This document shows, one piece after another, positions 6,332 to 6,832 of a DNA stretch of 6,832 bases. Origin of the DNA: Azophilus sp964348115. GTDB lineage: Bacteria > Pseudomonadota > Gammaproteobacteria > Pseudomonadales > Azotimanducaceae. A model generated the notes under the pieces. The model ran no database searches and was not told where the DNA came from. It saw only the letters and a program-made list of their open reading frames with translations. How positions within the stretch are numbered: the first letter of the stretch is position 1; every line of letters starts with the position of its first letter. The stretch lies in NCBI GenBank assembly GCA_964348115.1, contig CAYGBY010000202.1, forward strand, positions 1-6,832. The letters are read 5' to 3'. A program made the translations under genes and the position numbers.

Positions 6332-6832
6332 ATGAACGACTACTGCGAGCAGTTCCTGTCAAATTCGATCCGCGGATTTGGCGGTCTCCCCTTCCTGCTG
6401 GGCATCTGCGCCCTGATTTTGGGCCTTGGAGCGCCCGCCCACGGCCAGAATTGCGTGGACGAAGATGGCGAAGTCCTTTGCACCGGCATCGGCACCGACC
6501 CAAACTCGGGCGCCATCGACATTTACCTAGGGACAGATGACGACACCGTGCAGGTGGCGGGGGATGTTGAAGTTTCCGGCACACTGAGCGTCGGCGGGGA
6601 ATCCATCACTGAGTCCATCGCCACGAACGCGGAGGCCATAGGCACAAACGCGGAGGCCATAGGCACGAACGAGGAGGCCATCGCCGCCAACACGCAGGCC
6701 ATCGCCGACGGCGACGCCGCCAACGGCGAACGCATCGACTCCAACTGGGACGCCATCGCAGCCAACCAGGACGACATCGCCGCCAACGGCGAACGCATCG
6801 ACTCCAACTGGGACGCCATCGCAGCCAACCAG
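6332..6832 (+). CDS. Exported protein with IxxNxxx coiled-coil heptads, 3' end beyond window
   Basis: Open frame of 167 codons with no stop before the window edge, so the protein is partial. It is divergent from pckA. Residues 17-36 form a hydrophobic signal segment ending in APA, with cleavage likely after A36 or G38; the n-region is unusual, with one Arg and two acidic residues. The head (39-91) has C41 and C50, able to form a disulfide, an acidic TDDDTVQV stretch, and VSGTLSVGG. From residue 96 a coiled coil runs to the edge, with Ile at 96, 103, 110, 117, 124, 135, 142, 149, 156 and 163. Asn sits three residues after each, except G127. That Ile-a/Asn-d pattern, including one IAANTQA, is known from trimeric autotransporter stalks, where Asn layers hold anions. 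Between I124 and I135 the step is 11, not 7. A trimeric surface adhesin or fibre is my inference; a YadA-type anchor, another anchor or a phage-like fibre cannot be separated without the C-terminus. Confidence 0.8.
   Translation, partial: MNDYCEQFLSNSIRGFGGLPFLLGICALILGLGAPAHGQNCVDEDGEVLCTGIGTDPNSGAIDIYLGTDDDTVQVAGDVEVSGTLSVGGESITESIATNAEAIGTNAEAIGTNEEAIAANTQAIADGDAANGERIDSNWDAIAANQDDIAANGERIDSNWDAIAANQ
6617..6700 (+). repeat. 21-bp tandem repeats encoding single heptads
   Basis: Four consecutive 21-bp units (6617, 6638, 6659, 6680) encode the heptads IATNAEA, IGTNAEA, IGTNEEA and IAANTQA. The first three are nearly identical in DNA, sharing an ACRAACGMGGAGGCCAT core, while the fourth has diverged. 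The period keeps reading frame and coiled-coil register, as expected for stalk lengthening by unit duplication. Confidence 0.85.
6715..6832 (+). repeat. 63-bp period repeat, two perfect 55-nt copies
   Basis: Positions 6715-6769 and 6778-6832 are identical base for base, at 63-bp spacing, which is 21 residues or three heptads (IAANGER, IDSNWDA, IAANQDD). The second copy runs to the window edge, so the array probably continues. Perfect identity, including third codon positions, points to recent duplication or ongoing homogenisation. Confidence 0.9.

Noticed and set aside
6523..6828. Minus-strand open frame of about 100 residues with repeated MASQLESMRSPLAA-like units
   Set aside because: It is the mirror of the 63-bp and 21-bp repeats of the plus-strand gene. 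The plus frame has a signal segment, ribosome binding site and a proper heptad pattern, so the antisense frame is a shadow.
1..6832. CRISPR arrays, tRNA or rRNA genes, insertion sequences, integrase or attachment sites
   Set aside because: None seen. The only tandem repeats are in-frame coding repeats in the plus-strand gene, without spacers.

Overview
The window looks like a chromosomal segment of a GC-rich (roughly 60% by eye) Gram-negative bacterium, most likely a gammaproteobacterium. The reasons are a proteobacterial class I glutamate-cysteine ligase (GshA), an AcpH-type acyl-carrier-protein phosphodiesterase, a DsbB inner-membrane oxidase and an ATP-type PEP carboxykinase. I cannot name a genus.

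Layout. Positions 49 to 6101 are a tightly packed minus-strand run of six genes. In transcription order they are pckA (PEP carboxykinase), gshA, acpH, a zinc-independent quinone oxidoreductase (qor-like), dsbB, and a membrane sugar-phosphate transferase of the bacterial sugar transferase family. pckA and gshA are 8 nt apart. gshA/acpH, acpH/qor and qor/dsbB each overlap by exactly 4 nt (ATGA, TTGA, ATGA). dsbB and the sugar transferase are 30 nt apart. No intergenic space is large enough for an internal terminator plus promoter, so this is very probably one transcription unit. Three of the six starts are best read as TTG. A weak hairpin follows the last stop codon at the left edge of the window.

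A 230-nt divergent intergenic region (6102-6331) separates pckA from a plus-strand gene that starts at 6332 and runs off the right edge without a stop. This partial gene encodes an exported protein: a hydrophobic signal segment, a short head with two cysteines, then a regular heptad coiled coil with Ile at one core position and Asn at the other (IxxNxxx, once the exact IxxNTxx form known from trimeric autotransporter adhesin stalks). Its DNA shows nested tandem repeats: 21 bp per heptad, and a perfect copy at 63-bp spacing (three heptads). The class of the protein cannot be settled because its C-terminus is outside the window.

How the genes fit together. The operon mixes central carbon metabolism (oxaloacetate to PEP), thiol and redox work (first step of glutathione synthesis, a quinone reductase-like enzyme, disulfide-bond oxidase), ACP maintenance and envelope glycan priming. 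The thiol/redox link among gshA, qor-like and dsbB is an inference from neighbourhood only. The clearest point of novelty is the truncated repeat-rich surface protein and its promoter region.
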